A stretch of 64,000 nt of DNA from an uncultured Croceitalea sp. (GCA_947495075.1 CANLXH010000001.1:992001-1056000); one strand, 5' to 3'; counted from the stretch's first letter, positions 1 to 8,941 are shown. Program-made: numbers and translations. Notes: generated by a model from the sequence alone, not told the origin.

Positions 1-2
1 TA

Positions 3-764
3 AATTTTGCAGAAATAAATTTTGCAGATTTCTTAATTAAAAAGAAGGATGAAGAGTTTATTAAAAGGCGAAGTGTATATAACCAAATAGAAAATAACTT
101 TTTTAGTGTTAAGCCAGATTCTATTTTACCAAAAGGGAATATAGATGTTTTTGATGGTGGAACTCCAAAGATTTATAATTTGGATGAATACACTCGTTTC
201 CCAACATTGCAAGAAACTTTTATAGAAATATTGAATAACGTTGGCTACAGAAGTGGAGGGGATTATATACGAGTAGCTCAAGAATTTAATAAAGCCAATA
301 TAGAGTACAACAATTTTCCAGCAATTGTCTTGATTGATGGAGTGTTTATTCCGAAACATGCAGAAATTAGAGATTTTGACTCTAGGCTTATTCATCGAAT
401 ATTAGTGCTCCAAGACAGATTAGTTTTAGGTTCTAAAGAGTATCAAGGACTGGTGTCTATTGAAACTAAAAAAGGAAACTTTTTTAAAAACTATGTAAAT
501 AAAAACACAAGCATAAGTGAGATAGAATACCCTAGAATTCAAAAGAATTATTTTAAACAACAATATTCTAAATATACTAATTTAGAGAGAATACCAGACT
601 ACCGAAGGACATTACTATGGTATCCAGAGGTGACGATAGATGAAAATAGTTTTCCTTTAGAATTCTTTACTTCTGATATTAAAGGTGATTTTGAGATAAT
701 CTTAGAAGGGTTTACTACCTATGGCAAACCCATTTCTATGAAGAAAACAATTACTATAGATTAG
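3..764 (+). CDS. 3' end of a large exported protein with a TonB-plug-like domain (partial)
   Basis: The reading frame is open from the left edge to the stop at 762-764, so this is the C-terminal ~253 residues of a longer protein. A TTG at 180 is only an internal codon. The segment around 'NFPAIVLIDGVFI' resembles the TonB-receptor plug-type domain found in large Bacteroidota proteins. The tail ('RRTLLWYPEV', 'FFTSDIKGDFEIILEG') matches the usual end of those proteins, which carry carboxypeptidase-like or macroglobulin-like (MG2) domains and sit in the cell envelope. The family is assigned from memory of these tail motifs, and the function is unknown. The missing 5' part would decide between an MG2-type protein and another plug-domain protein. 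It may be co-transcribed with comM, 48 bases downstream. Confidence 0.7.
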   Translation, partial: NFAEINFADFLIKKKDEEFIKRRSVYNQIENNFFSVKPDSILPKGNIDVFDGGTPKIYNLDEYTRFPTLQETFIEILNNVGYRSGGDYIRVAQEFNKANIEYNNFPAIVLIDGVFIPKHAEIRDFDSRLIHRILVLQDRLVLGSKEYQGLVSIETKKGNFFKNYVNKNTSISEIEYPRIQKNYFKQQYSKYTNLERIPDYRRTLLWYPEVTIDENSFPLEFFTSDIKGDFEIILEGFTTYGKPISMKKTITID

Positions 765-812
765 ACGATATAATTGGTCTTAAAAACTTTATTTTAGCAA
801 CAAACACTTACC

Positions 813-2348
813 ATGCTCATTAAAGTTTTTGGAAGCGCTGTTTTTGGCGTAGAGGCAACAACGATTACTGTAGAGGTCAATATTGATAAAGGGATTGGTT
901 ATCATTTAGTTGGATTACCAGATAATGCCATAAAAGAGAGTAATTATAGAATTGCAGCTGCATTACAAAATAATGGGTATAAAATTCCAGGAAAGAAGAT
1001 TACTATTAATATGGCTCCCGCAGACCTTAGAAAAGAAGGCTCTGCTTATGATTTGACTCTTGCATTAGGTATTCTAGCGGCCTCAAACCAAATTAAATCA
1101 GAAGAGATAGAGAAATATCTTATAATGGGAGAACTTTCATTAGATGGGAGTTTACAACCTATAAAAGGAGCTTTGCCAATTGCGATTAAGGCAAAAGAAG
1201 AAGGATACAAAGGTTTTATTTTGCCAAAGCAAAATGCAAAAGAAGCAGCTATTGTTAGTGATTTAGAGGTTTTTGGTGTTGAAAATATAAAAGAAGTTAT
1301 TGATTTTTTTGATATTGAAAAGCCTTTGAAACAAACAATAATAGATACAAGAGCTGAATTCTATAAAAGTCTTGATTTTCCTGAATTTGATTTTTCTGAT
1401 GTAAAAGGACAAGAAAGTATTAAGCGTTGTATGGAAATTGCGGCAGCTGGGGGACATAATATTATTTTAATTGGTCCACCAGGAGCAGGAAAAACGATGC
1501 TTGCCAAAAGACTGCCATCTATTCTTCCACCTATGACACTTCATGAAGCTTTAGAAACCACTAAAATTCACAGTGTTGTTGGCAAAATAAAGAATATGGG
1601 GTTAATGAGTCAACGCCCTTTTCGTTCCCCTCATCATACCATAAGTGACGTAGCATTGGTAGGTGGTGGAGCTTATCCACAACCCGGTGAAATATCACTT
1701 TCCCATAATGGTGTGTTATTTTTAGATGAATTACCAGAATTTAAACGAGGAGTACTCGAAGTTATGCGGCAACCTTTAGAAGATAGGGAAGTGACTATTT
1801 CAAGAGCAAGATTTACCGTGACCTATCCGAGTAGTTTTATGCTTGTGGCAAGTATGAACCCAAGTCCTGGTGGCTATTTTAATGACCCCGATGCTCCAGT
1901 TACCTCATCTCCAGCCGAAATGCAGAGGTATTTGAGTAAAATATCTGGACCTTTGTTGGATAGAATAGATATTCATATTGAAGTTACTCCTGTTCCTTTT
2001 GATAAGTTATCCGAAGACCGAAAAGGAGAAAACAGTGTTGAAATTAGGAAACGGGTAACTGTAGCCAGAGAAATACAGACTAAACGTTTCGCTAAACTTG
2101 AAAACGTGCATTACAACGCACAGATGAATACGAAACAGATTCGAGAGTATTGCAAGTTAGATGACACATCTAAGAAGCTCTTGAAGAATGCAATGGAACG
2201 TTTAAATCTTTCTGCCCGTGCCTATGACCGCATTCTAAAGGTAGCAAGAACGATTTGTGATTTAGATGGTGTCCAGAGTATTACTGGGGAGCATATTTCA
2301 GAAGCTATTCAATATCGTTCACTGGATAGAGAAGGTTGGTTGGGGTAG
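813..2348 (+). CDS. comM: YifB/ComM family Mg-chelatase-like AAA+ ATPase
   Basis: 511 residues, the normal length for YifB/ComM. The N-terminal ~180 residues form the Lon-protease-like ChlI domain. An AAA+ core follows with Walker A GPPGAGKT at about 221-228, Walker B VLFLDELPE at about 301-309, and the Mg-chelatase motif 'FRSPHHTISD'. The C-terminal domain is helical. In Vibrio and Haemophilus, ComM is a hexameric helicase that promotes branch migration during natural transformation; the same role here is inferred. The ATG at 813 gives the expected 'MLIKVFGSAVFGVEA' start. The last 111 bases are repeated almost exactly at 4656-4766, on the far side of the next gene, so the 3' end of this gene has been duplicated or replaced. 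Confidence 0.93.
   Translation: MLIKVFGSAVFGVEATTITVEVNIDKGIGYHLVGLPDNAIKESNYRIAAALQNNGYKIPGKKITINMAPADLRKEGSAYDLTLALGILAASNQIKSEEIEKYLIMGELSLDGSLQPIKGALPIAIKAKEEGYKGFILPKQNAKEAAIVSDLEVFGVENIKEVIDFFDIEKPLKQTIIDTRAEFYKSLDFPEFDFSDVKGQESIKRCMEIAAAGGHNIILIGPPGAGKTMLAKRLPSILPPMTLHEALETTKIHSVVGKIKNMGLMSQRPFRSPHHTISDVALVGGGAYPQPGEISLSHNGVLFLDELPEFKRGVLEVMRQPLEDREVTISRARFTVTYPSSFMLVASMNPSPGGYFNDPDAPVTSSPAEMQRYLSKISGPLLDRIDIHIEVTPVPFDKLSEDRKGENSVEIRKRVTVAREIQTKRFAKLENVHYNAQMNTKQIREYCKLDDTSKKLLKNAMERLNLSARAYDRILKVARTICDLDGVQSITGEHISEAIQYRSLDREGWLG
2223..2348 (+). repeat. Direct repeat copy 1 (functional 3' end of comM)
   Basis: Bases 2238-2348 match 4656-4766 at 109 of 111 positions; the two differences lie near the stop codon. 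The match resumes upstream as TATGACC (2223-2229), which is 4649-4655 in copy 2; copy 2 lacks the 8 intervening bases GCATTCTA. Similarity ends at the stop codon. This copy lies inside intact comM. Confidence 0.92.
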
Positions 2349-2351
2349 TAG

Positions 2352-4523
2352 CTACTTTTCTTTTAAAAGATAATTGCTATCTGGATTATAATCTTCCCAT
2401 TCTTCCTTATCGGCATTATATACCCATGCAAAACTAGCAATTGCTTCTTCATCTTCAAGAACGAATTCGTAGTGGTTTTTATAAGAAGATAAAGTCATAT
2501 AACGATTTTCAGATATGGGTAATAATTCTTTACTTGGCAAGCCATCTCTCTTATATATTAATTTACCTTCTTTTAAATAGATGCTGCGCTTGTTTTCATT
2601 TTCTTTTTTAGAATATGTGCCTAAAATTTTTTGATATTGTTGTGCTAATTGGAAAGTGTCTTTCTCTTTTACGTATGTAATGTGTTGTAATACATTTTTT
2701 AAATAATAATGCTTGGGATTGGCATCTATAGCTTTCTTATATGCTTCTTCTGCATTTTCATAATCAGCATTAACTAAATAATTTTCAGCTTTTTTTATTG
2801 AATCATCTAACTTCCACATCCAATAGGAATAAGAATTTTCAGTAAAGTTTTCTTTTCTCACATGCGCATAAACTACACCATCTTTATTTTGTTTGTATTC
2901 ATATTCAAAAGTTTTTTGATTTGGTAATCCCCCTATAAATGTGTATTTACTTGAGGGGATATATGCTTGAATTCTTTGGTTGGAGTAATACCCCAAAAGC
3001 TTATTTTTCTCCACCCAAATAGTTTGTATTGCCTCATTGCCCTCAGATTTAAATTCACCTTCAAAAAATTTCAATAATTCACTATCTATTTTGTTCTTTG
3101 CTTGGTATTCAATGGGCTTTTCATATACTTGATTTAAATTTTTAAAATCTGGGTGAACTATGTTTAACTTTTTGAAAGTGTCTTTTGCATCATTAATTTT
3201 TCCTGACAAAATTTGAGGTACAAGTTTATATGGAAAAATATAATTATTATTGGGACTTATTTTGCTATACAAATTAACCATATCAATATATTGCTCATAT
3301 TCACCCTTGGCTAAAACAGCACTTCCAAAAGCCATTAAATTAAAATTACTTTTTGAAGCATTAAAACGTTTTTCTGTAGTTGTATAGTAATCATTAACAT
3401 TTTTAGTTTCACCGTAAATACCATACAATATGTTATTTAAAAAAATATTTTGAGGAGAAACCTCTAATTGCATATTAACAAGCTCTTTGGCTTCCTCAAA
3501 TTTGTCATAAGACAAGTACCGTAATGCCATGGCTTCCATTTGAAAATCATAAGGGAGTTTATTCCTTAATTCATAAGCTTTCTCTGCTAATGCTTGTTCA
3601 TCATGCTTACCCTGACTATAGCGTAAATTTCGTCTTGAGTTTTGTAAATATGCTAGAGCAAATGTGCTGTCTTTTGATATGGCATTTTCGTAGTCGCCAT
3701 TAAAATAATCTTCTAAGGCAGGTAATGAGTTACTAATAAAGTCTTTAACATTCAAATCTATATGTTGTAATGAGTTTTCTGTAGCAACACTGACTTTTCC
3801 TTTAATATAAATGCTTATTTCATCTATTAAGTCAAGAAAATCTGTTCCCTTAAATGTTTTTGTAGCTTCTAATTTTCCAGTTTTACTCTTCCTAATAGTA
3901 GTTATTATTGTATAATTGTCATCGATTTTTTCATAGGAACCATCTACATAAAAAGAGGAAATAAGTTTTGCTTCCATTACTTTATCCGTAGTATTATCTG
4001 CATATGACCAGTCAGGAGATAAGCTTTTATCTTGTAATAAATCATAAAATAGAAGTCCGGTAATTCCTCTGCTCATCCATGTAAGACTGCTATCACTGGT
4101 TTTCGAAGTAAAATTATAAATAGGAATAATCGTTCTAAACTCTTCTTTTGTAATGGTAGTTTCAGCAATATGACCTTCCGTATCAATGTATTTCACTTCT
4201 TTAGTGGTAGCGCCAAGGTCAGAAGTACCAAATCCAAAATATAACCCAACCGCTAATAAGGTGATATTGGTTGGAAATATAATTTTCTCACGCAATAATA
4301 ATATCCTTTTATTAATACGCTCTTGATGATAAAAGTAGATTAACAGAGAGGGAATAATACCGATAAAAAACCACAATAAGATATCGACCCAATAAGGTGA
4401 TATTTGATATCTGGTCAAAATCCAATCTACAAATTGAAGAAAGGTCCATGCAGCGACAAGGTAAGCGACTATAAATTTTAGGGTTTTAACCCATTTTTTT
4501 TGCCAATTGCTCAAATCGGACAT
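2352..4523 (-). CDS. Membrane protein with TolB-like domain and TPR repeats
   Basis: 723 residues. The N-terminus has about three hydrophobic segments (roughly 15-33, 42-62 and 84-100). A segment at about 125-260 ('RTIIPIYNF', 'WMSRGITGLLFYDLL', 'SSFYVDGSYEKI') matches the TolB-N/FlgO-like domain that precedes TPRs in CadC-like regulators and adenylate cyclases. TPR-like helical repeats fill much of the rest, for example around 'LVNADYENAEEAYKKAI'. There is no DNA-binding or cyclase domain, so a signalling or scaffold role at the inner membrane is only a guess. It converges on comM with 3 bases between stops and is bracketed by two copies of the comM 3' end, which suggests it arrived as inserted cargo. 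Confidence 0.75.
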   Translation of the reverse strand: MSDLSNWQKKWVKTLKFIVAYLVAAWTFLQFVDWILTRYQISPYWVDILLWFFIGIIPSLLIYFYHQERINKRILLLREKIIFPTNITLLAVGLYFGFGTSDLGATTKEVKYIDTEGHIAETTITKEEFRTIIPIYNFTSKTSDSSLTWMSRGITGLLFYDLLQDKSLSPDWSYADNTTDKVMEAKLISSFYVDGSYEKIDDNYTIITTIRKSKTGKLEATKTFKGTDFLDLIDEISIYIKGKVSVATENSLQHIDLNVKDFISNSLPALEDYFNGDYENAISKDSTFALAYLQNSRRNLRYSQGKHDEQALAEKAYELRNKLPYDFQMEAMALRYLSYDKFEEAKELVNMQLEVSPQNIFLNNILYGIYGETKNVNDYYTTTEKRFNASKSNFNLMAFGSAVLAKGEYEQYIDMVNLYSKISPNNNYIFPYKLVPQILSGKINDAKDTFKKLNIVHPDFKNLNQVYEKPIEYQAKNKIDSELLKFFEGEFKSEGNEAIQTIWVEKNKLLGYYSNQRIQAYIPSSKYTFIGGLPNQKTFEYEYKQNKDGVVYAHVRKENFTENSYSYWMWKLDDSIKKAENYLVNADYENAEEAYKKAIDANPKHYYLKNVLQHITYVKEKDTFQLAQQYQKILGTYSKKENENKRSIYLKEGKLIYKRDGLPSKELLPISENRYMTLSSYKNHYEFVLEDEEAIASFAWVYNADKEEWEDYNPDSNYLLKEK

Positions 4524-4648
4524 TATTATTGGTTTGTGTAATTAGTTATCTGCTTTAAATATAAGACTATTAAGAGTAATTGCTACTGAATTGGTTTTTA
4601 AAAGTTATAGTTTTTAGGAGAAGCTTAAATCCACTTACAATGAAATTT

Positions 4649-4766
4649 TATGACCAAGGTAGCAAGAACGATTTGTGATTTAGATGGTGTCCAGAGTATT
4701 ACTGGGGAGCATATTTCAGAAGCTATTCAATATCGTTCACTGGATAGAGAAGATTGGTTGGGATAG
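4649..4766 (+). pseudogene. Duplicate fragment of the comM 3' end (direct repeat copy 2)
   Basis: This stretch repeats the last 111 bases of comM (2238-2348) with two substitutions. Upstream, TATGACC is retained but GCATTCTA is missing. It still reads as the ComM C-terminus up to a TAG at 4764-4766, but it has no upstream gene body and should not be translated. It lies in the 250-base gap between the TPR gene and the next gene. The simplest reading is that this is the original comM 3' end, displaced when the TPR gene arrived with its own copy. Near identity implies a recent event or continuing gene conversion. Confidence 0.9.
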
Positions 4767-4773
4767 ATTTTAC

Positions 4774-5220
4774 TTACCCCACCATTTTTATATTGGCTCT
4801 TAACCCTTCTATAATTCCTTGAATATTTTTAACAGTATCAATTAAATAATACTTAATTGCTACATGTGGTATGCGTATGGTGGTAAATCCATTTTTAAAG
4901 GAATGCATAGCTTGCTCCAAATCGTTGATAGCCTGATCATGAGTAATCATCTCGTAATCTGTATCAACTTCTATGTTTAGTTTAACTCTAGATATGGCAA
5001 TATCGACAGATTTTTTTCCATCCCACCATTCCAACATAGGGTTAACCCCTACTTCTTTTAGTGCATAAAATAGTTGGATAGCTTCAACCGAGGTTGCATT
5101 ATCTAAAATTACTTTTTTAATAAGTTTTGTATGTCTCGTACATAATTCTACTCCTAAGGAATCCATAGAATTTTTGTGCTCTTCGTAGCCAATGTTTTTT
5201 TCACAATCTTTACAGGTCAT
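4774..5220 (-). CDS. Small CxxC protein with a nuclease-like (DUF559-like) domain
   Basis: 148 residues from the ATG at 5218-5220. The frame stays open to an ATG at 5311-5313, but those 31 extra residues look non-coding. The preferred start puts a CKDC pair at residues 3-6 and 'ELCTRH' near 26-31, a possible zinc site. The rest ('LEWWDGKKSVDIAI', 'LNIEVDTDYEMITHDQA', 'GFTTIRIPHVAI') has the layout of the small PD-(D/E)XK-like DUF559/Vsr-type fold, with D and E-V-D in place. No partner gene is adjacent. Nuclease activity is inferred only from this motif order; the second acidic position reads EVDTD rather than the usual EVDG. Confidence in a real gene is good, in function low. Confidence 0.65.
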   Translation of the reverse strand: MTCKDCEKNIGYEEHKNSMDSLGVELCTRHTKLIKKVILDNATSVEAIQLFYALKEVGVNPMLEWWDGKKSVDIAISRVKLNIEVDTDYEMITHDQAINDLEQAMHSFKNGFTTIRIPHVAIKYYLIDTVKNIQGIIEGLRANIKMVG

Positions 5221-5386
5221 GTTAAGTAGGTTGTTTGATATTAATATTTTAAGATTTGGGATTAGTATAACAGCAGCTTTTTTAGAATAGTATTTCAATT
5301 CGATGAATGACATGTAACTTTTAGATGACCTGCATTTTTTTAGATAAACGGTAAATTAAAATGTTAAAATTGTGGTGAAAATGAAT

Positions 5387-5416
5387 TTGAAGGAAACTTT
5401 TTTAATTCTATCTTGA
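5387..5416 (+). promoter_or_regulatory. Putative promoter of the transporter-pxpABC operon
   Basis: TTG (5387-5389), a 19-base spacer, then TATCTTGA (5409-5416). This fits the Bacteroidota -33 TTG / -7 TAnnTTTG layout with one imperfect position. It would start transcription about 20 bases before the ATG at 5444. Assigned by eye. Confidence 0.4.
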
Positions 5417-5443
5417 GAATTTTCTAATTACACTTAGTTAATT

Positions 5444-6637
5444 ATGTTTAAAAAAATTGGACCAGGAATTTTAATTGCATCAGCCTTTATTGGACCAGGT
5501 ACTATCACAGCATGTACTTTAGCTGGCGTAGGGTTTGGCTATGCTTTATTATGGGCCATGTTGCTATCAATTTTGGCTACCATGGTTTTGCAGGAAATGA
5601 CAGCTCGTTTAGGAGTAATATCTCAAAAAGGATTAGCACACAACATTAAACAACAATTAAAGGTAAGATGGTTAAGGGTATTTGTTTTAACGATTATTCT
5701 CGGAGCTATTTTAGTTGGTAATGCTGCTTATGAAGCTGGCAATATTGGTGGAGCCACCCTAGGTTTAGTAGCCTTGTTTGGAGAAAGTTATTCAAATTAT
5801 TATCCTTTCTTAGTTGGTTTTTTAGCATCAGTATTATTATTAATAGGTAGTTACAGAATACTTGAGAAAGTATTTATGGGGTTAATTTTTTTAATGAGTA
5901 TTTCATTTTTAATTACAGCAATACTTACCAAACCAGATGTATTAGAAGTTTTAAGGGGATTATTTATACCTTCTTTTCCAAGAGATAGTGTTTTAACAAT
6001 TATAGCTTTAGTGGGAACAACCGTTGTTCCGTACAATTTGTTTCTTCATGCTTCCCTTGTAAACGAAAAATGGAAATCTAAGGATAACTTAAAAGCTGCA
6101 AGAGTAGATACGATGGTTTCTATTAGCATAGGAGGTATTGTATCTATGGCAATAGTTATCGCCGCTACGGCAATTCCTTCTAAAGAAATTACAGGGGCTT
6201 TAGATTTGGCTAAAGGATTAGAACCTTTATTTGGAAATACTGCTCGATATTTTATGGGGATAGGTCTCTTCGCTGCAGGAATTACATCATCTATAACTGC
6301 ACCTTTAGCTGCAGCATATGTTGCTAATAGCTGTTTTGGTTGGAACGTTGGGTTAAAAGATTGGAAATTTCGTTTAGTATGGTTAACTATCTTAATTATT
6401 GGAGTTTTTAGTTTATCGTTTAAAATTAAGCCTATCCAAATTATTCAATTTGCACAAATAGCTAATGGAATGTTGCTTCCAGTAATTGCAATTCTTTTAG
6501 TATGGATTGTGAATAAGAAAAACGTGATGGGAAAATATAAAAATACATTTCTACAAAATGTTATTGGATTTTTAATAGTTAGTTTGTCAATATTTCTTGG
6601 TCTAAAAAGTATTTTTAAGGTTTTAGGGATTTTGTAA
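5444..6637 (+). CDS. Nramp-family transporter lacking the metal-binding residues (YcsG-like)
   Basis: 397 residues with about 11 hydrophobic segments and overall Nramp (SLC11) sequence. The canonical metal ligands are absent: the TM1 motif DPGN reads GPGT (17-20), and the TM6 motif (usually MPHN) reads VVPYN (194-198), so Asp, Asn and Met are all replaced. The stop abuts the pxpA start (TAAATG), so the genes are translationally linked. Bacillus subtilis has the same neighbourhood, with ycsG (Nramp-like) beside ycsF (pxpA). The likely role is uptake of 5-oxoproline or a related organic acid for the downstream enzymes, rather than Mn or Fe uptake. The fold is seen from sequence; the substrate is inferred from context. 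Confidence 0.85.
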   Translation: MFKKIGPGILIASAFIGPGTITACTLAGVGFGYALLWAMLLSILATMVLQEMTARLGVISQKGLAHNIKQQLKVRWLRVFVLTIILGAILVGNAAYEAGNIGGATLGLVALFGESYSNYYPFLVGFLASVLLLIGSYRILEKVFMGLIFLMSISFLITAILTKPDVLEVLRGLFIPSFPRDSVLTIIALVGTTVVPYNLFLHASLVNEKWKSKDNLKAARVDTMVSISIGGIVSMAIVIAATAIPSKEITGALDLAKGLEPLFGNTARYFMGIGLFAAGITSSITAPLAAAYVANSCFGWNVGLKDWKFRLVWLTILIIGVFSLSFKIKPIQIIQFAQIANGMLLPVIAILLVWIVNKKNVMGKYKNTFLQNVIGFLIVSLSIFLGLKSIFKVLGIL

Positions 6638-7381
6638 ATGAAATTGAAGTCAATAGATATTAATTGTGATGTAGGAGAGGGGATAGGTAACGAATCTCGA
6701 TTATTTCCACTTATATCTTCATGCAATATTGCGTGCGGGGGTCATGCTGGTACTAAAAAGACAATACTAGAAATAGCTTTATTGGCGAAAAAAAACAATG
6801 TGAAAGTTGGAGCTCATCCAAGTTATCCGGATAAAAATAATTTTGGAAGAGTTGTGCTTGATATGTCTAAAAAAGAGCTCTGTGAAAGTATTAAATATCA
6901 GTTGAAAACTTTTCAACAAGTAATATCCTTAAAAGGAGTTAAAATTCATCACATAAAACCTCATGGGGCTTTGTATAATCAAATAGCTATAGATATTGAA
7001 GTTGCGGATACATTTTTAAAAGCGATAAGCCAATATAAGGATAAAGTATTTTTATATGTTCCTTATAACTCGGTAATTGAAAGAGAAGCAAAGAAAAAAG
7101 GTTTTAAAATTATATATGAAGCGTTTTGCGATAGAAACTATAATAATGATTTAACTTTAGTTTCTAGAAGTAAGAATAAGGCATTAATAACTAGACCTAA
7201 AGCCGTTTTGGATCATGTTTTACAAATGCTCAAAAAACAAACCGTGAAAACAATTTCAGGAGAATCTAGAAAAATTTTTGCAGATACATTTTGCATTCAT
7301 GGGGATAGTACTAATGCAATTGAAATATTAACGTATCTTTCTACAGAGTTACCTAAAAATGGTATCCGAATAAGCAAGTGA
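6638..7381 (+). CDS. pxpA: 5-oxoprolinase subunit A (LamB/YcsF family)
   Basis: 247 residues with the LamB/YcsF signatures 'INCDVGEG', 'SCNIACGGHAG' and 'VGAHPSYPDKNNFGR'. With PxpB and PxpC it forms the prokaryotic ATP-dependent 5-oxoprolinase, which opens cytosolic 5-oxoproline to glutamate. It starts directly after the transporter stop codon, and its TGA overlaps the GTG start of pxpB, so the four genes form one tight operon. Length and motifs are normal. Confidence 0.93.
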   Translation: MKLKSIDINCDVGEGIGNESRLFPLISSCNIACGGHAGTKKTILEIALLAKKNNVKVGAHPSYPDKNNFGRVVLDMSKKELCESIKYQLKTFQQVISLKGVKIHHIKPHGALYNQIAIDIEVADTFLKAISQYKDKVFLYVPYNSVIEREAKKKGFKIIYEAFCDRNYNNDLTLVSRSKNKALITRPKAVLDHVLQMLKKQTVKTISGESRKIFADTFCIHGDSTNAIEILTYLSTELPKNGIRISK

Positions 7382-8109
7382 AAAAATTCCCCATAACATT
7401 CAAAAATTTTGGTAAAAGTTCCATTCTCGTAGAATGGCCTAATGAAGTTAAAGAAGAAATCCTTACAGACATTATTCGATTCAAAGCTATTTTAAAAACC
7501 GAATTAAATACTGATTTTGAATTAGTGCCAGCTTATAATTCTTTAGCAATCATTGATAATACTAAAAGCGTTAATTTAAGTAAGCTTGAAAGCAAGTTGT
7601 TTAGCTTATACACAAAACAAACTAGTATTGAAAAGCATAAAAGGACTCTTTGGAAATTACCTGTTTGTTATGACAGTGAGTTTGGTATTGATTTAGAGGA
7701 AGTTGCCCAAAATTTAAAGATTACAACTTCAGATTTAATTAAAATGCATACAAGCCATCAATATACTGTATACGGTATAGGATTTCTTCCCGGCTTTATG
7801 TACTTAGGTGGATTACCAAAAAAAATGGAGACCAAACGAAGAAGTACACCTAGATTAAATGTTGAAAAAGGAGCTGTAGGCTTAGCTGGTGAACAGACAG
7901 GGGTATATCCGCAAGAATCACCAGGAGGATGGAACATCATTGGCAATTGCCCCATACCAATGTTTAACGTTAAGAGTAAGGAACCTTGTTTTGTGAGTGT
8001 TGGAGACAAAATAAAATTTGAACCTATTACACGGGCAGAATATGAACTTCATAAAATACAAGGAGAAGTAGGAATTTATAAACCAGAAAAAACGTTCTTA
8101 GATGCTTAA
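7378..8109 (+). CDS. pxpB: 5-oxoprolinase subunit B (KipI-like)
   Basis: 243 residues starting at a GTG that overlaps the pxpA stop (GTGA). It has the PxpB/KipI carboxyltransferase-type fold, seen in 'YTVYGIGFLPGFMYLGGLP', 'RRSTPRLNVEKGAVGLAGEQ' and 'ESPGGWNIIGNCP'. It pairs with PxpC as the ATP-using part of 5-oxoprolinase. In Bacillus the homologue KipI was first described as an inhibitor of the sporulation kinase KinA. Here the complete pxpABC set argues for the metabolic role. It overlaps pxpC by 8 bases. Confidence 0.92.
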   Translation: MKKFPITFKNFGKSSILVEWPNEVKEEILTDIIRFKAILKTELNTDFELVPAYNSLAIIDNTKSVNLSKLESKLFSLYTKQTSIEKHKRTLWKLPVCYDSEFGIDLEEVAQNLKITTSDLIKMHTSHQYTVYGIGFLPGFMYLGGLPKKMETKRRSTPRLNVEKGAVGLAGEQTGVYPQESPGGWNIIGNCPIPMFNVKSKEPCFVSVGDKIKFEPITRAEYELHKIQGEVGIYKPEKTFLDA

Positions 8110-8941
8110 AGTTTTAAAGCCTGGTTTTTTTACTACGGTTCAAGATAATGGAAGGTTTGGATATAGAGACAAAGGAGTTCCTGTCTCTGGTGCTATGGAT
8201 ATGGGTTCTGTTTCTAGAGTTAACACACTGCTTGAAAATGATTCTAACGCTGCTGTTTTAGAAATCACAATGACTGGGCCTACGTTACTTTTTGAAAGTA
8301 ACACTTATATAGCTTTGGCCGGGGCTTGGTTATCGCCGACTCTTAACAATGAACCAATCTACAATTATAAAGTTTATAAAGTTGAAAAGGGAGATATTTT
8401 ATCTTACGGGAAGTTAGAAAAAGGTTTTAGAAGTTATCTGGCAGTAAAAAATGGTTTTAAAAGTGATACTGTTCTAGGAAGTAAATCACAGTATTTTCCA
8501 ATTACAGAAACTAAATGCATTTCAGAATTACAAGAGATAGATTTTGATGAAACAACTTCATTCAAACCTAAAATATCTGAATTAAAAATGGACACTTATT
8601 TAGATTTCAACTTTTTGGAAGTTGAAAAGGGTCCTGAATATGATATGCTAGGTGACAATCAATTAGTCGAACTATTTTCAAAAGAATTTACGGTTTCTAA
8701 GGAAAACAATAGAATGGCTTACCAGATGAATGAAAAAATTCTTGGCCATGAAAAAACAATATTAACATCTGCTACTCAGCCTGGTACAGTCCAGTTTACT
8801 CCAGCAGGTAGATTAATTGTTCTTATGAAAGACGGCCAAACTACGGGAGGATACCCTAGAATACTTCAACTAACAGAAGAAGCTATTTGTGTTTTAGCAC
8901 AAAAAAGGTCTACGGATTCGGTTACGTTCACACTAGTCTAG
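8102..8941 (+). CDS. pxpC: 5-oxoprolinase subunit C (KipA-like biotin-dependent carboxyltransferase domain)
   Basis: 279 residues. PxpC/KipA motifs are 'GFFTTVQDNGRFGYRDKGVPVSGAMD' (begins near residue 8, longer than shown families' minimum) and 'DGQTTGGYPRI' near the C-terminus. It completes the PxpABC complex. The ATG lies inside pxpB (8-base overlap), typical of subunits made in equal amounts. Its 3' end overlaps that of the convergent nitroreductase by 4 bases, so no terminator fits between the two operons. Confidence 0.92.
   Translation: MLKVLKPGFFTTVQDNGRFGYRDKGVPVSGAMDMGSVSRVNTLLENDSNAAVLEITMTGPTLLFESNTYIALAGAWLSPTLNNEPIYNYKVYKVEKGDILSYGKLEKGFRSYLAVKNGFKSDTVLGSKSQYFPITETKCISELQEIDFDETTSFKPKISELKMDTYLDFNFLEVEKGPEYDMLGDNQLVELFSKEFTVSKENNRMAYQMNEKILGHEKTILTSATQPGTVQFTPAGRLIVLMKDGQTTGGYPRILQLTEEAICVLAQKRSTDSVTFTLV

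Noticed and set aside
2352-4523. CadC-like or adenylate cyclase regulator
   Set aside because: The TolB-like and TPR parts match, but no DNA-binding or cyclase domain precedes them.
7758-8009. Long antisense frame inside pxpB
   Set aside because: It is the mirror of a strongly conserved coding region; the sense frame carries all the family motifs.
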